Of a stretch of 64,000 bases of DNA, positions 46,169-57,418 are shown piece by piece. The DNA is taken from positions 62,001 to 126,000 of the forward strand of contig NZ_QJRC01000088.1 of NCBI RefSeq assembly GCF_013393325.1, read 5' to 3'. Below the pieces are notes generated by a model. The model was not told the DNA's origin. It searched no databases and was given only the letters and a program-made list of their open reading frames with translations. Both the position numbers and the translations under genes were made by a program. Numbering within the stretch: position 1 is the stretch's first letter; each line of letters begins with the position of its first letter. The DNA is from Pseudomonas hunanensis (GTDB lineage Bacteria; Pseudomonadota; Gammaproteobacteria; Pseudomonadales; Pseudomonadaceae).

Positions 46169-47461
46169 TCAGGCCAGCTCTTTGAGCCTGTGCCACAGCA
46201 TCCCCAACGCCAGCAGCGGCGAGCGCAGGTGCTTGCCGCCGGGGAAGGTGATATGCGGCACCTTGGCGAACAGGTCGAAGCGCCCGCTTTGCTGGCCACT
46301 GATGGCCTCGCCCAACAGGCGCGCGGCCAGGTGGGTGGCGTTGAGGCCATGGCCCGAGTAGGCCTGGGCGTAATACACGTTCGGCTGGCTGGCCAGGCGG
46401 CCGACCTGCGGCAGGCGGTTGGCGCCAATGCCGATCATGCCGCCCCACTGGTAGTCGATGCGCACGTCGGCCAACTGTGGGAATACCTTTAGCATCTTCG
46501 GCCGCATGTAGGCGGCGATGTCTTTCGGGTCGCGCCCTGAATAGTGGCAGGCACCGCCGAACAGCAGGCGTTGGTCGGCGGACAGGCGGTAGTAGTCCAG
46601 CGCCACGCGCTGGTCACACACCGCCATGTTCTGCGGCAGCAATGCGCGGGCGCGTTCTTCGCCCAGTGGCTCGGTGGCGATGATGTAGCTGCCGGCCGGC
46701 AGCACCTTGCCGCCCAGCTCGCGGTTGAGGCCGTTGAGGTAGGCGTTGCAGCACAGTACCAATGTCTTGGCGCGTACCCGGCCCTGGGCGGTATGCACCT
46801 GCACTTCGGGGCCGTAGTCGATGCGGGTGACCTCGGACTGCTCGAACAGCTTCACGCCCAGGCGGCTGGCCACGGCCGCTTCGCCCAGGGCCAGGTTCAG
46901 CGGGTGCAGATGGCCGGAACCCATGTCGATCAGCCCGCCCACATAGCAGTCGGCACCGACCACGCTGTGGATATCGTCCTTGCCGACCAGCCGTAGGTCA
47001 TGCGCATAGCCCAGGCTGCGCAGCTCCTCGGCGTCTTCGGCAAAGCCCAGCAGTTCGGCGGGTTTGTTGGCCAGGTCGCAGTAGCCCCACGTCAGGTCGC
47101 AGGCGATGGCATGCTTCTCGACGCGCTCGCGGACGATCTGCACGGCCTCCAGGCCCATCAGCTTCATGCTGCGCACGCCGTCCTCGCCAATCACCGGGAG
47201 GAACTGCTCCAGGCCGTGACCGACGCCACGGATCAGTTGCCCGCCATTTCGCCCGCTGGCACCCCAGCCAAGTTTGCGTGCCTCCAGCAGGATCACCGAT
47301 AAGCCGCGTTCGGCCAGCTCGATGGCGGTGTTCAGGCCCGAGTAGCCGCCGCCGATGATGCACACGTCAGCGCTGTGTTCACCTTGCAGAAAGGCGTGGT
47401 CAGGGTGTGGCGCGCTGCTGGCGGCGTAATAGGATGCGGCGTGCTGCGCGCTGTGGATCAT
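46169..47461 (-). CDS. puuB: Gamma-glutamylputrescine oxidoreductase (DAO family FAD protein)
   Basis: The protein has 430 residues, DAO-type flavoprotein: Rossmann motif VCIIGGGYSGLNTAIELAERG near residue 33, GASGRNGGQL (flavin histidine/lysine region typical of PuuB/PauB), and a C-terminal WGGMIGIGANRLPQVG segment. It oxidises gamma-glutamylputrescine to the aldehyde. The P. aeruginosa equivalents are PauB1-4, several with overlapping polyamine specificity. It is convergent with the DUF1127 gene; upstream lies the YkgJ-type gene. Confidence 0.85.
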   Translation of the reverse strand: MIHSAQHAASYYAASSAPHPDHAFLQGEHSADVCIIGGGYSGLNTAIELAERGLSVILLEARKLGWGASGRNGGQLIRGVGHGLEQFLPVIGEDGVRSMKLMGLEAVQIVRERVEKHAIACDLTWGYCDLANKPAELLGFAEDAEELRSLGYAHDLRLVGKDDIHSVVGADCYVGGLIDMGSGHLHPLNLALGEAAVASRLGVKLFEQSEVTRIDYGPEVQVHTAQGRVRAKTLVLCCNAYLNGLNRELGGKVLPAGSYIIATEPLGEERARALLPQNMAVCDQRVALDYYRLSADQRLLFGGACHYSGRDPKDIAAYMRPKMLKVFPQLADVRIDYQWGGMIGIGANRLPQVGRLASQPNVYYAQAYSGHGLNATHLAARLLGEAISGQQSGRFDLFAKVPHITFPGGKHLRSPLLALGMLWHRLKELA

Positions 47462-47591
47462 TGGGCTCGGTCCTGGGGCTGGTGGGCTAGGGGAGGAGGA
47501 TAAGCCGGGGTAGGGTGGCGGGCAACAAGACGAGGGCTGCGCCCGCGAATGGGCCTATAATCCGGTCAAGATCCTTGCTTTGTATTCCGCC

Positions 47592-47945
47592 ATGTCCTGC
47601 AACCGCCACAAGATCCACTTCCTGCGCGAACTCATCCCCTCATTCGAGTGCGAGCCCGGCTGCCACGACTGCTGCGGCCCGGTCACTACGTCGGCGGAAG
47701 AAATGGCCCGCCTGCCGCGCAAGTCCCAGGAAGAGCAGAGCGCCGCGCTGGAGCGTCTGGACTGCGTGCACCTGGGCCCCAATGGCTGCACGGTGTATGA
47801 AGAGCGGCCGATGATCTGCCGCCTGTTCGGCACAACCCCGCGCATGGCCTGCCCGCGTGGCCGTGGCCCTGAGCCGATGATCGACCCCGCCGCCGAGCAG
47901 CTGGTCCACCAGTTCATAGCCACCACCCGCCAGGTGCTGGTCTAG
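47592..47945 (+). CDS. YkgJ family cysteine cluster protein
   Basis: The protein has 117 residues with nine cysteines, several in CX3CX2CC and CX7C spacing (CEPGCHDCCGP, LDCVHLGPNGC, MICRLFG, ACPRG). This matches the Fe-S/zinc cluster family YkgJ (UPF0153), whose members bind a cluster of unknown function. It is divergent from puuB, and convergent with the Lrp gene (ending 3 bases before its stop). ATG at 47592; the ATG at 47580 is less plausible. There is no strong ribosome site. Confidence 0.8.
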   Translation: MSCNRHKIHFLRELIPSFECEPGCHDCCGPVTTSAEEMARLPRKSQEEQSAALERLDCVHLGPNGCTVYEERPMICRLFGTTPRMACPRGRGPEPMIDPAAEQLVHQFIATTRQVLV

Positions 47946-47947
47946 CC

Positions 47948-48436
47948 TCAGTCCGGGATCGGTAGGCAGAGGCTCTCCTTAACCTCTTCCATCACGATGT
48001 AGCTCTTCGATTCGCGCACGTGCGGCAGCTTCAGCAGGATGTCGCCGAGCAGCTTGCGGTACGAGGCCATCTCCGAAATGCGCGCTTTCACCAGGTAGTC
48101 GAAGTCACCGGAAACCAGGTGGCACTCCAGTACGTGCGGCAGCTTCAGCACCGCACGGCGGAACTCTTCGAAGGTGTCGCCCGACTTGTAGTCCAGGCTG
48201 ATTTCCACGAACACCAGCAGGCTGCCCTTGAGGTGCTGCGGGTTCAGGCGGGCGTTGTAGCCCATGATGATGCCCTCGCGCTCCAGGCGGCGAACCCGCT
48301 CGGTGCAAGGGGTGGTGGACAGCCCAACTTTCTCGCCCAGTTCGGTGAAGGAAATACGGCCGTCATTCTGCAGGATCCGCAGGATGTTGCGGTCGATCTT
48401 GTCCAGTTCACGCTTGCTCTGGTGCTGGGTTCTCAT
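47948..48436 (-). CDS. dadR: Lrp/AsnC family regulator DadR
   Basis: The protein has 162 residues. N-terminal HTH (LDKIDRNILRILQNDGRISFTELGEKVGLSTTPCTERVRRLEREG) and C-terminal RAM domain (LECHLVSGDFDYLVKARISEM). By place, divergent from dadA, it is the L-alanine-responsive DadR/Lrp that activates dadA in Pseudomonas. ATG 48436; the frame extends 48 bases more without support. Confidence 0.9.
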   Translation of the reverse strand: MRTQHQSKRELDKIDRNILRILQNDGRISFTELGEKVGLSTTPCTERVRRLEREGIIMGYNARLNPQHLKGSLLVFVEISLDYKSGDTFEEFRRAVLKLPHVLECHLVSGDFDYLVKARISEMASYRKLLGDILLKLPHVRESKSYIVMEEVKESLCLPIPD

Positions 48437-48480
48437 AGGGGATGCCCCTCCGTGAAAGGCGATTTTGCCGAGAATTCTCG
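48437..48480. promoter_or_regulatory. Palindromes between dadR and dadA
   Basis: CGAGAATTCTCG (48469-48480) is a perfect 12-bp palindrome, and AGGGG-atg-CCCCT (48437-48449) is a hairpin just upstream of dadR. The first fits the AT-centred inverted repeat expected for an Lrp-type dimer. Confidence 0.4.
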
Positions 48481-48592
48481 CCAATAATAGGCTTTTATAT
48501 AGTGAATTGCACTGGTCTCAAATTCCTATACTGCGCGCATTCATGCCATTTCAATAAAAGTCTGCGGCGTGCCGCGTGTGAGGGATAGAACG

Positions 48593-49897
48593 ATGCGAGT
48601 TTTGGTACTTGGTAGCGGTGTAATCGGAACCGCCAGTGCCTATTACCTGGCCCGGCAAGGTTTTGAAGTGACGGTGGTCGACCGCCAGCCGGCGGTGGCC
48701 ATGGAAACCAGCTTTGCCAACGCCGGCCAGATCTCGCCCGGCTACGCCTCGCCCTGGGCCGCCCCTGGTGTACCACTGAAGGCCATCAAGTGGCTGCTCG
48801 AACGCCACGCGCCCCTGGCCATCAAGCTCACCGGCGACGTCGATCAGTACCTGTGGATGGCGCAGATGCTGCGCAACTGCACCGCCAGCCGTTACGCGGT
48901 GAACAAGGAGCGCATGGTGCGTCTGTCCGAGTACAGCCGTGACTGCCTCGATGAACTGCGCGCCGAAACCGGCATCAACTACGAAAACCGCAGCCTGGGT
49001 ACCACCCAGCTGTTCCGCACCCAGGCCCAGGTGGATGCCGCGGCCAAGGACATTGCCGTGCTCGAGCAGTCCGGCGTGCCTTACGAGCTGCTCGACCGCG
49101 ACGGCATTGCCCGCGTCGAACCTGCCCTGGCCGGCGTCAAAGACATCCTGGCCGGTGCCCTGCGCCTGCCAAATGATCAGACGGGCGACTGCCAGCTGTT
49201 CACCACCAAACTGGCCGACATGGCGCTGAAACTGGGCGTGGAGTTCCGCTTCGGCCAGGACATCCAGCGCCTGGACTTCGCAGGCGACCGCATCAATGGT
49301 GTGTGGATCGACGGCAAGCTGGAAACTGCCGACCGCTATGTGCTGGCGCTGGGCAGCTACTCGCCGCAGATGCTCAAGCCGCTGGGCATCAAAGCCCCGG
49401 TGTACCCGCTGAAAGGCTACTCGCTGACCGTGCCGATCACCAACGGCGACATGGCGCCGACGTCGACCATCCTCGACGAAACCTACAAAGTCGCCATCAC
49501 CCGTTTCGACAACCGCATCCGTGTCGGCGGCATGGCTGAAATCGCCGGTTTTGACCTGTCGCTGAACCCGCGTCGGCGCGAAACGCTGGAGATGATCGTC
49601 AACGACCTTTATCCTCGCGGCGGTGACCTGAGCCAGGCCAGCTTCTGGACCGGCCTGCGCCCGGCGACCCCGGACGGCACGCCGATCGTTGGCGCCACAG
49701 CGTTCCGCAACCTGTTCCTGAACACCGGTCACGGTACCTTGGGCTGGACTATGGCGTGCGGCTCCGGTCGCCTGCTGGCCGACCTGATCGCGCGCAAGAA
49801 GCCGCAGATCAGTGCCGAAGGCCTGGACATTTCCCGTTATGGCAACAGCCCGGAAGTGGCCAAGCACGGGCAGACCGCGCCGGCTCACCAGCAGTAA
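48593..49897 (+). CDS. dadA: D-amino acid dehydrogenase DadA
   Basis: The protein has 434 residues, small subunit type. FAD motif [21 protein letters not shown] at the N-terminus; [22 protein letters not shown] (flavin site) and the C-terminal [15 protein letters not shown] and [15 protein letters not shown] signatures. It oxidises D-alanine and other D-amino acids, passing electrons to the respiratory chain. ATG 48593; an in-frame ATG 24 bases upstream (48569) is less likely. A REP pair lies between it and alr, so the two may not be strictly co-transcribed. Confidence 0.96.
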   Translation: MRVLVLGSGVIGTASAYYLARQGFEVTVVDRQPAVAMETSFANAGQISPGYASPWAAPGVPLKAIKWLLERHAPLAIKLTGDVDQYLWMAQMLRNCTASRYAVNKERMVRLSEYSRDCLDELRAETGINYENRSLGTTQLFRTQAQVDAAAKDIAVLEQSGVPYELLDRDGIARVEPALAGVKDILAGALRLPNDQTGDCQLFTTKLADMALKLGVEFRFGQDIQRLDFAGDRINGVWIDGKLETADRYVLALGSYSPQMLKPLGIKAPVYPLKGYSLTVPITNGDMAPTSTILDETYKVAITRFDNRIRVGGMAEIAGFDLSLNPRRRETLEMIVNDLYPRGGDLSQASFWTGLRPATPDGTPIVGATAFRNLFLNTGHGTLGWTMACGSGRLLADLIARKKPQISAEGLDISRYGNSPEVAKHGQTAPAHQQ

Positions 49898-49903
49898 TAG
49901 CCT

Positions 49904-49999
49904 GCACCGGCCTCTTCGCGGCTAAAGCCGCTCCCACACGGACCGCATGTTCATGGACATTGAGGGGTCCTCTGTGGGAGCGGCTTTAGCCGCGAAGAA
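49904..49999. repeat. Inverted pair of REP elements between dadA and alr
   Basis: GCCTCTTCGCGGCTAAAGCC (left) and TGTGGGAGCGGCTTTAGCCG (right) face each other; the centre is GCTAAAGCC/GGCTTTAGC, the classic P. putida REP type. It lies inside the dadA-alr gap. Confidence 0.85.
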
Positions 50000-50043
50000 C
50001 CCAACACCGTTTTCAACCTGTGAACCACCATAAGGCAGCCGCC

Positions 50044-51117
50044 ATGCGTCCCGCCCGCGCCCTGATCGACCTCCAGGCCCTGCGCCACAACTACCGTCTG
50101 GCCCGTGAACTGACCGGTGCCAAAGCCCTCGCCGTGATCAAGGCCGATGCCTATGGCCACGGTGCCGTGCGCTGCGCCCTGGCCCTGGAGGCCGAAGCCG
50201 ACGGCTTCGCCGTGGCCTGCATCGAAGAGGCGCTGGAGCTGCGCGCCGCCGGTATCAAGGCCCCGGTGCTGTTGCTGGAAGGTTTTTTCGAAGCCAGCGA
50301 GCTGGCGCTGATTGCCGAGCACGACCTGTGGTGCGTGGTGCACTCGCTGTGGCAGCTCGAAGCCATCGAGAAAACCCAGCTGCACAAGCCGCTCACCGTT
50401 TGGCTGAAGCTAGACAGCGGCATGCACCGTGTTGGCCTGCACCCCAAGGACTACCACGACGCCTATCAGCGTCTGCTGGCCAGCGGCAAGGTTTCGCGCA
50501 TCGTATTGATGAGCCACTTCGCCCGTGCCGACGAGCTGGACGCTGATGCTACCGCCCAGCAGATCGCCGTGTTCGAGGCCGCCCGCCAGGGCCTGGCGGC
50601 CGAATGCAGCCTGCGCAACTCGCCCGGCGTGCTGGGTTGGCCGCAGGCGCCCAGTGACTGGGTACGCCCGGGCCTGATGCTGTACGGCGCCACGCCGTTC
50701 GAAGTGCCCCAGGCAGAAGCCGCGCGGTTGCAGCCGGTGATGACCCTGCAATCTCGGGTGATCAGCGTGCGTGAGTTGCCTGCCGGCGAGCCGGTAGGCT
50801 ATGGCGCCAAGTTCGTCAGCCCACGGCCAACCCGCGTTGGTGTGGTCGCCATGGGCTACGCCGATGGTTACCCACGCCAGGCGCCCAACGGCACCCCAGT
50901 GCTGGTCGCCGGCCAGCGCACCCAGCTGATTGGCCGGGTGTCGATGGACATGCTCAACATCGACCTGACCGACGTGCCTCAAGCCACCGTCGGCAGCCCG
51001 GTCGAACTGTGGGGCAAGCAGGTGCTGGCCAGCGAAGTGGCCGCACAGGCGGGCACCATTCCGTACCAGATCTTCTGCAACTTGAAGCGGGTGCCGCGGG
51101 ACTACATCGGCGAATGA
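50044..51117 (+). CDS. alr: Alanine racemase (DadX type, cytoplasmic)
   Basis: The protein has 357 residues, fold III PLP enzyme. PLP-lysine in [13 protein letters not shown], catalytic Tyr in [10 protein letters not shown] (GYGAKF), and active-site residues NSPGVLGWP, plus the C-terminal [14 protein letters not shown]. No signal peptide, so it is cytoplasmic and linked with dadA in D-alanine catabolism (dadX), rather than the broad-spectrum periplasmic racemase. ATG at 50044 with AAGG upstream. The next gene is pauR. Confidence 0.95.
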   Translation: MRPARALIDLQALRHNYRLARELTGAKALAVIKADAYGHGAVRCALALEAEADGFAVACIEEALELRAAGIKAPVLLLEGFFEASELALIAEHDLWCVVHSLWQLEAIEKTQLHKPLTVWLKLDSGMHRVGLHPKDYHDAYQRLLASGKVSRIVLMSHFARADELDADATAQQIAVFEAARQGLAAECSLRNSPGVLGWPQAPSDWVRPGLMLYGATPFEVPQAEAARLQPVMTLQSRVISVRELPAGEPVGYGAKFVSPRPTRVGVVAMGYADGYPRQAPNGTPVLVAGQRTQLIGRVSMDMLNIDLTDVPQATVGSPVELWGKQVLASEVAAQAGTIPYQIFCNLKRVPRDYIGE

Positions 51118-51160
51118 CACGCTGAAGCGGACAGGTTGAAGGGCGGTGTGTTGTAAATAC

Positions 51161-51187
51161 TGAACGGCATTGCCATGATATCGTTCA
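51161..51187 (+). promoter_or_regulatory. Inverted repeat upstream of pauR
   Basis: TGAACG (51161-51166) and CGTTCA (51182-51187) are separated by 15 bases, with GGCATTGCC nested inside. It is 40 bases before the pauR start and could be the autoregulatory site. Confidence 0.4.
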
Positions 51188-51226
51188 CATTCACCCCCCT
51201 TCCCACCGTTTCAGGAGGCTCCAGCT

Positions 51227-51775
51227 TTGGACGTCGGCGAACGACTGCAAGCCATCCGCAAGCTCAAGGGCTTGTCCCAGCGCGAACTCGCCAAGCGTGC
51301 CGGCGTGACCAACAGCACCATCTCGATGATCGAGAAGAACAGCGTAAGCCCCTCCATCAGCTCGCTGCGCAAGGTGTTGAGCGGCATTCCCATGTCCATG
51401 GTCGAGTTCTTTTCGGTCGAGCTGGAACCTGAAAGCCCCACGCAGATCGTCTACAAGGCCCATGAGCTGATCGATATCTCGGACGGTGCGGTGACCATGA
51501 AGCTGGTCGGCAAGTCGCACCCCAATCGTGCCATCGCCTTTCTCACCGAGGTGTACCCGCCAGGTGCCGACACCGGTGCCGAAATGCTCACCCACGATGG
51601 CGAGGAAACCGGCATCCTGCTTGAAGGGCGCCTGGAACTGGTGGTCGGCAACGAGATCTTCATTCTCGAAGAAGGCGACAGCTACTACTTTGAAAGCACT
51701 CGCCCGCATCGCTTTCGCAACCCGTTCGACCAGCCGGCGCGGTTGATCAGTGCGGCGACGCCTTCAAACTTTTGA
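51227..51775 (+). CDS. pauR: XRE-cupin regulator PauR (PuuR homologue)
   Basis: The protein has 182 residues from TTG (AGGAGG 8 bases upstream). Residues about 5-60 are the XRE helix-turn-helix (LQAIRKLKGLSQRELAKRAGVTNSTISMIEKNSVSPSISSLRKVLSGI), residues 105-175 a cupin domain (GAEMLTHDGEETGILLEGRLELVVGNEIFILEEGDSYYFESTRPHRFRNP). Position after dadA-alr matches P. aeruginosa PauR, the repressor of the gamma-glutamylated polyamine route; polyamines bind the cupin and release DNA. It likely controls puuA, puuB, puuC in this window. Confidence 0.9.
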   Translation: MDVGERLQAIRKLKGLSQRELAKRAGVTNSTISMIEKNSVSPSISSLRKVLSGIPMSMVEFFSVELEPESPTQIVYKAHELIDISDGAVTMKLVGKSHPNRAIAFLTEVYPPGADTGAEMLTHDGEETGILLEGRLELVVGNEIFILEEGDSYYFESTRPHRFRNPFDQPARLISAATPSNF

Positions 51776-51911
51776 TCCAGCGCAGTGCATTGATTCGGCA
51801 ATACCCCTTTCCCGTGTGGGGTCGTTTCACGGCCTCTGGGTTCCCGCTATACTTTTCAACGCTCGCCGATCCGTGGCCGCGAGCGTGATTAGCCACCATG
51901 AGGGTGTTCGC

Positions 51912-52334
51912 GTGAACCAAATCAAGAAGATGCTGGCCGTACCAGCAGCCGTATTCGCCCTCTGGGCAATGAGCGCAACCGCTGCGACCAATGACGACAT
52001 CGCCAAACGCCTGGAGCCGGTTGGCCAGGTGTGCGTCCAGGGCCAGGAATGCAAGGGCATGGAAGTGGCTGCAGCAGCGGGGGGCGGGGGCGCCAAGACG
52101 CCAGATGACATCATCGCCAAGCACTGCAATGCCTGTCATGGCACTGGCCTGCTGGGGGCACCGAAAATTGGCGATACCGCCGCGTGGAAAGAGCGCGCCG
52201 ATCACCAGGGCGGCCTCGACGGCATCCTGGCCAAGGCCATTACCGGTATCAACGCCATGCCGCCCAAAGGCACCTGCGCGGACTGCTCGGATGACGACCT
52301 GAAAGGGGCGATCAAGAAAATGTCCGGCCTGTAA
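51912..52334 (+). CDS. Cytochrome c5 family protein
   Basis: The protein has 140 residues from GTG (GAGGG 8 bases upstream). Signal peptide (MLAVPAAVFALWAMSATAA) then a c-type heme domain with CxxCH (CNACHGTG) and a Met ligand in the NAMPPKG segment, plus CADC, the conserved extra cysteine pair of c5. It carries electrons in the periplasm; the pair partner is unknown. It lies after pauR as in P. aeruginosa (cycB-like). Confidence 0.9.
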   Translation: MNQIKKMLAVPAAVFALWAMSATAATNDDIAKRLEPVGQVCVQGQECKGMEVAAAAGGGGAKTPDDIIAKHCNACHGTGLLGAPKIGDTAAWKERADHQGGLDGILAKAITGINAMPPKGTCADCSDDDLKGAIKKMSGL

Positions 52335-52353
52335 GACACAGCTGAATCGCACG

Positions 52354-52385
52354 AGGCCCGCCATTGATGGCGGGCTTTGTTTTTG
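52354..52385 (+). terminator. Terminator after the cytochrome gene
   Basis: AGGCCCGCCATTGATGGCGGGCTT hairpin followed by TGTTTTTG, 20 bases after the stop codon. Confidence 0.9.
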
Positions 52386-52390
52386 GGGTG

Positions 52391-52438
52391 CCGGCACTCT
52401 CCCTGTCGCGGGTTCGCCCGTGAAGGGGCCGGTACAGG
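52391..52438. repeat. Single REP-like hairpin
   Basis: CGCGGGTTCGCCCGTG core flanked by CCGGC and GGCCGG, a degenerate copy of the REP type. It lies just before the CoA-transferase gene. Confidence 0.6.
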
Positions 52439-52499
52439 CAACCAATCACGCCCGGACTGTGTCCAACCCCTGAACCCATGGATGTCTCAGGAGGCCCCG

Positions 52500-54356
52500 A
52501 TGCACCTCTGCTCCATCGACCTGGCTGTCGAGCAAGTCCTGTCGCGCCTGCCTGCTCATATCCACATGGGCCTGCCGTTGGGCTTGGGGAAACCCAATGC
52601 ATTCGTCAACGCGCTCTACGCCCGAGTGCGCGAGTTGCCCGAGCGACGGCTGACCATCTACACCGCGTTGTCCCTCGGCCGCCCGCCATTGGGTGACGGC
52701 CTGCAACGGCGCTTTCTCGAACCCTTCGTCGAGCGCGTCTTCGCCGACTACGAAGAGCTCACCTACCTCGCCGACTTGCGCAACGACAGCCTGCCACCAA
52801 ACATTCGCGTAGAGCAGTTCTTCATGCAGCCCGGCAGCCTGCTGCACAGCGAATCGGCCCAGCAGGACTACATCAGCAGCAATTACAGCCACGCCGCCCG
52901 CGACATCAACGCCAAAGGTTTGAACCTGATTGCGCAAATGGTGGCCGCCACACCTGAAAAGCCTGTTCACTTGAGCCTGGCCTGCAACCCCGACATCACC
53001 CTCGACCTGCTGCCGATGATCGCCAAGCGCCGTGCGGCCGGCGAAACCATCCTCATGCTCGGCCAGGTGCACGCCGAGCTGCCTTACATGCCGGGCGATG
53101 CGGAACTGCCCATCGATGCCTTCGACCTGTTGATCGACGAAGCCGAGCAGCGCCGGCTGTTCTCCACGCCGAACATGCCGGTCGGCACCCAGGACCACTG
53201 CATCGGCTTGCACGCCAGCAGCCTGGTGCGTGACGGCGGCACTTTGCAAATCGGCATCGGTGCCATGGGTGATGCAGTCGCCGCCGCGCTGCTGGCGCGC
53301 CAGGGTGACAACGCAGGCTACCGTGCCTTGCTGGAAGAATTGGATGTTGGCCCTTGGCAGTCACTGATCGAGCGGGAAGGGGGTCTGGATACGTTTGCCC
53401 AAGGCCTGTACGGCTGCAGCGAAATGTTCGTCAACGGCCTGCTGGTGCTGGCCGAAGCAGGCCTGCTGCGGCGCCCGGCGGATGAGCAGGGGCCCGTGGT
53501 GCATGGCGGTTTTTTCCTTGGCCCGCAGGCGTTCTACCAACGGTTGAGGGAAATGCCACTGGAACAGCGCGCGCGGTTTGCCATGACCCGTATCAGCTTC
53601 ATCAACGAGCTGTACGGGCAGGAGGAACTGAAGCGCCGTCAGCGCCGCGATGCGCGTTTTATCAACACGGCGTTCGGTATGACCCTGCTCGGCGCCGGGG
53701 TGGCCGACCAACTGGAGGACGGCCGCGTGCTCAGCGGCGTGGGCGGGCAGTACAACTTCGTCGCCCAAGGCCATGCGCTGGAGGGCGGACGTTCGATCCT
53801 GTTGCTGCGCAGTTGGCGTGAGTCGGGCGGGGAGGTGACCTCGAACCTGTTCTGGACCTATGGCCACTGCACCATCCCCCGGCACCTGCGCGATATCGTG
53901 GTGACCGAATATGGCATTGCCGATTTGCGTGGGCAGACCGACAGCGAAGTGATTGCGCGGTTGCTGGCGGTGTGTGATTCGCGGTTCCAGCAGGGGCTGA
54001 TCGAGCAGGCGAAAGAGGCCGGCAAGCTGCCCAGGGATTTTCAGCTGGATGCGCGGTTTACCGACAATACGCCACAGCGGCTGGAGGCGATCAAGGCGCG
54101 GCATGCGCGGTTGTTCCCGGAGTACCCGATGGGGACGGACTTTACGGCTGAAGAGCGGGACTTGTTGCGGGCGCTGGACTGGTTGAAGAGCAAGTTCAAG
54201 CTGAGCGAGGTGCTGGAGCTGGGCAAGGCAGCGTTGGATGCGCCGGGGCCGGAGGGGTATGAGGGGCACCTGAAGCGGATGCAGCTTGATAGGCCGCATG
54301 GGCTGAAGGAAGAGCTTTATCAGCGGTTGCTACTGGCGGGGTTGGCGGCGTCCTGA
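52500..54356 (+). CDS. Acetyl-CoA hydrolase/transferase family protein
   Basis: The protein has 618 residues, longer than the about 500-residue Cat1/SucC-like group. CoA-transferase I fold domains are seen; VGGQYNFVAQGHALEGGRS is the region of the second half, DIVVTEYGIADLRGQTD is the conserved family motif (VVTEYGVAxLRG). It moves CoA among acetate, succinate or related acids, or hydrolyses acetyl-CoA. AGGAGG is 6 bases before the ATG. The substrate cannot be told from sequence. No neighbouring acetate genes. Confidence 0.85.
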   Translation: MHLCSIDLAVEQVLSRLPAHIHMGLPLGLGKPNAFVNALYARVRELPERRLTIYTALSLGRPPLGDGLQRRFLEPFVERVFADYEELTYLADLRNDSLPPNIRVEQFFMQPGSLLHSESAQQDYISSNYSHAARDINAKGLNLIAQMVAATPEKPVHLSLACNPDITLDLLPMIAKRRAAGETILMLGQVHAELPYMPGDAELPIDAFDLLIDEAEQRRLFSTPNMPVGTQDHCIGLHASSLVRDGGTLQIGIGAMGDAVAAALLARQGDNAGYRALLEELDVGPWQSLIEREGGLDTFAQGLYGCSEMFVNGLLVLAEAGLLRRPADEQGPVVHGGFFLGPQAFYQRLREMPLEQRARFAMTRISFINELYGQEELKRRQRRDARFINTAFGMTLLGAGVADQLEDGRVLSGVGGQYNFVAQGHALEGGRSILLLRSWRESGGEVTSNLFWTYGHCTIPRHLRDIVVTEYGIADLRGQTDSEVIARLLAVCDSRFQQGLIEQAKEAGKLPRDFQLDARFTDNTPQRLEAIKARHARLFPEYPMGTDFTAEERDLLRALDWLKSKFKLSEVLELGKAALDAPGPEGYEGHLKRMQLDRPHGLKEELYQRLLLAGLAAS

Positions 54357-54365
54357 TGAATAGCT

Positions 54366-54469
54366 GGGGCTGCTTTGCAGCCCATCGCGACACAAGGCCG
54401 CTCCTACAAGGGTTATGCGTATTCCTGTAGGAGCGGCCTTGTGCCGCGAAAGGGCCGCAAAGCGGCCCC
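54366..54469. repeat. Inverted pair of REP-like elements
   Basis: Left arm GGGGCTGCTTTGCAGCCC then ATCGCGACACAAGGCCGCTC; right arm CCTGTAGGAGCGGCCTTGTG then GGGCCGCAAAGCGGCCCC. Between the convergent CoA-transferase and xpt genes. Confidence 0.85.
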
Positions 54470-54478
54470 CAATGGTGC

Positions 54479-57125
<2,647 letters not shown>

Positions 57126-57201
57126 GCTAGAAACCGGGGGTCGCCAGAAAATAGCCGCGCATTCTAACAGGCATGGAGCGGTTGTGGCGCGACCGTCTGA
57201 C

Positions 57202-57214
57202 GTCTGAGTCAGAC
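57202..57214. promoter_or_regulatory. Perfect 13-bp palindrome upstream of the GGDEF/EAL gene
   Basis: GTCTGAGTCAGAC. It is preceded by CGTCTGA in direct repeat, so that the region reads as three half-sites (57194, 57201, 57208). It is located in the 293-base rep to GGDEF/EAL intergenic region; the factor is unknown. Confidence 0.45.
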
Positions 57215-57230
57215 TTTTGTCCGCCTAACT

Positions 57231-57245
57231 ATTAGTGCCACTAAT
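57231..57245. promoter_or_regulatory. Perfect 15-bp palindrome upstream of the GGDEF/EAL gene
   Basis: ATTAGTGCCACTAAT, a 7-1-7 inverted repeat, unlike any consensus I recognise. In the same intergenic region as the Fur box. Confidence 0.5.
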
Positions 57246-57344
57246 GCTAGTAGCTGAAAAAATCATATTTGCCGGTTTGTTTCGTTTCGCGCAGGATGCA
57301 CGACAAAATACGTCGGGCTGCTACACCAGAAACATGTATAAAAG

Positions 57345-57359
57345 TGAAAATCATTTTCA
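57345..57359. promoter_or_regulatory. Candidate Fur box upstream of the GGDEF/EAL gene
   Basis: TGAAAATCATTTTCA is a perfect palindrome matching 13 of 15 positions of TGATAATNATTATCA, the 7-1-7 Fur core. It lies 60 bases before the start codon and directly after a TATAAA (57337-57342), so iron-loaded Fur would block transcription. Confidence 0.65.
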
Positions 57360-57418
57360 TTAAATACAGTAGCATACCCGCCAGATCTCGTTGCACCGTC
57401 AAGCCCTAAGGAGCCCGC

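Noticed and set aside
47515..47814. 99-codon frame overlapping the YkgJ-type gene
   Set aside because: It is a different frame of the cysteine-cluster gene; the 47592 frame has the conserved cysteine spacing.
48527..48532. dadA promoter at TATACT
   Set aside because: A -35 candidate (TTGCAC) is only 14 bases away, too short for a standard promoter, so I did not list it.
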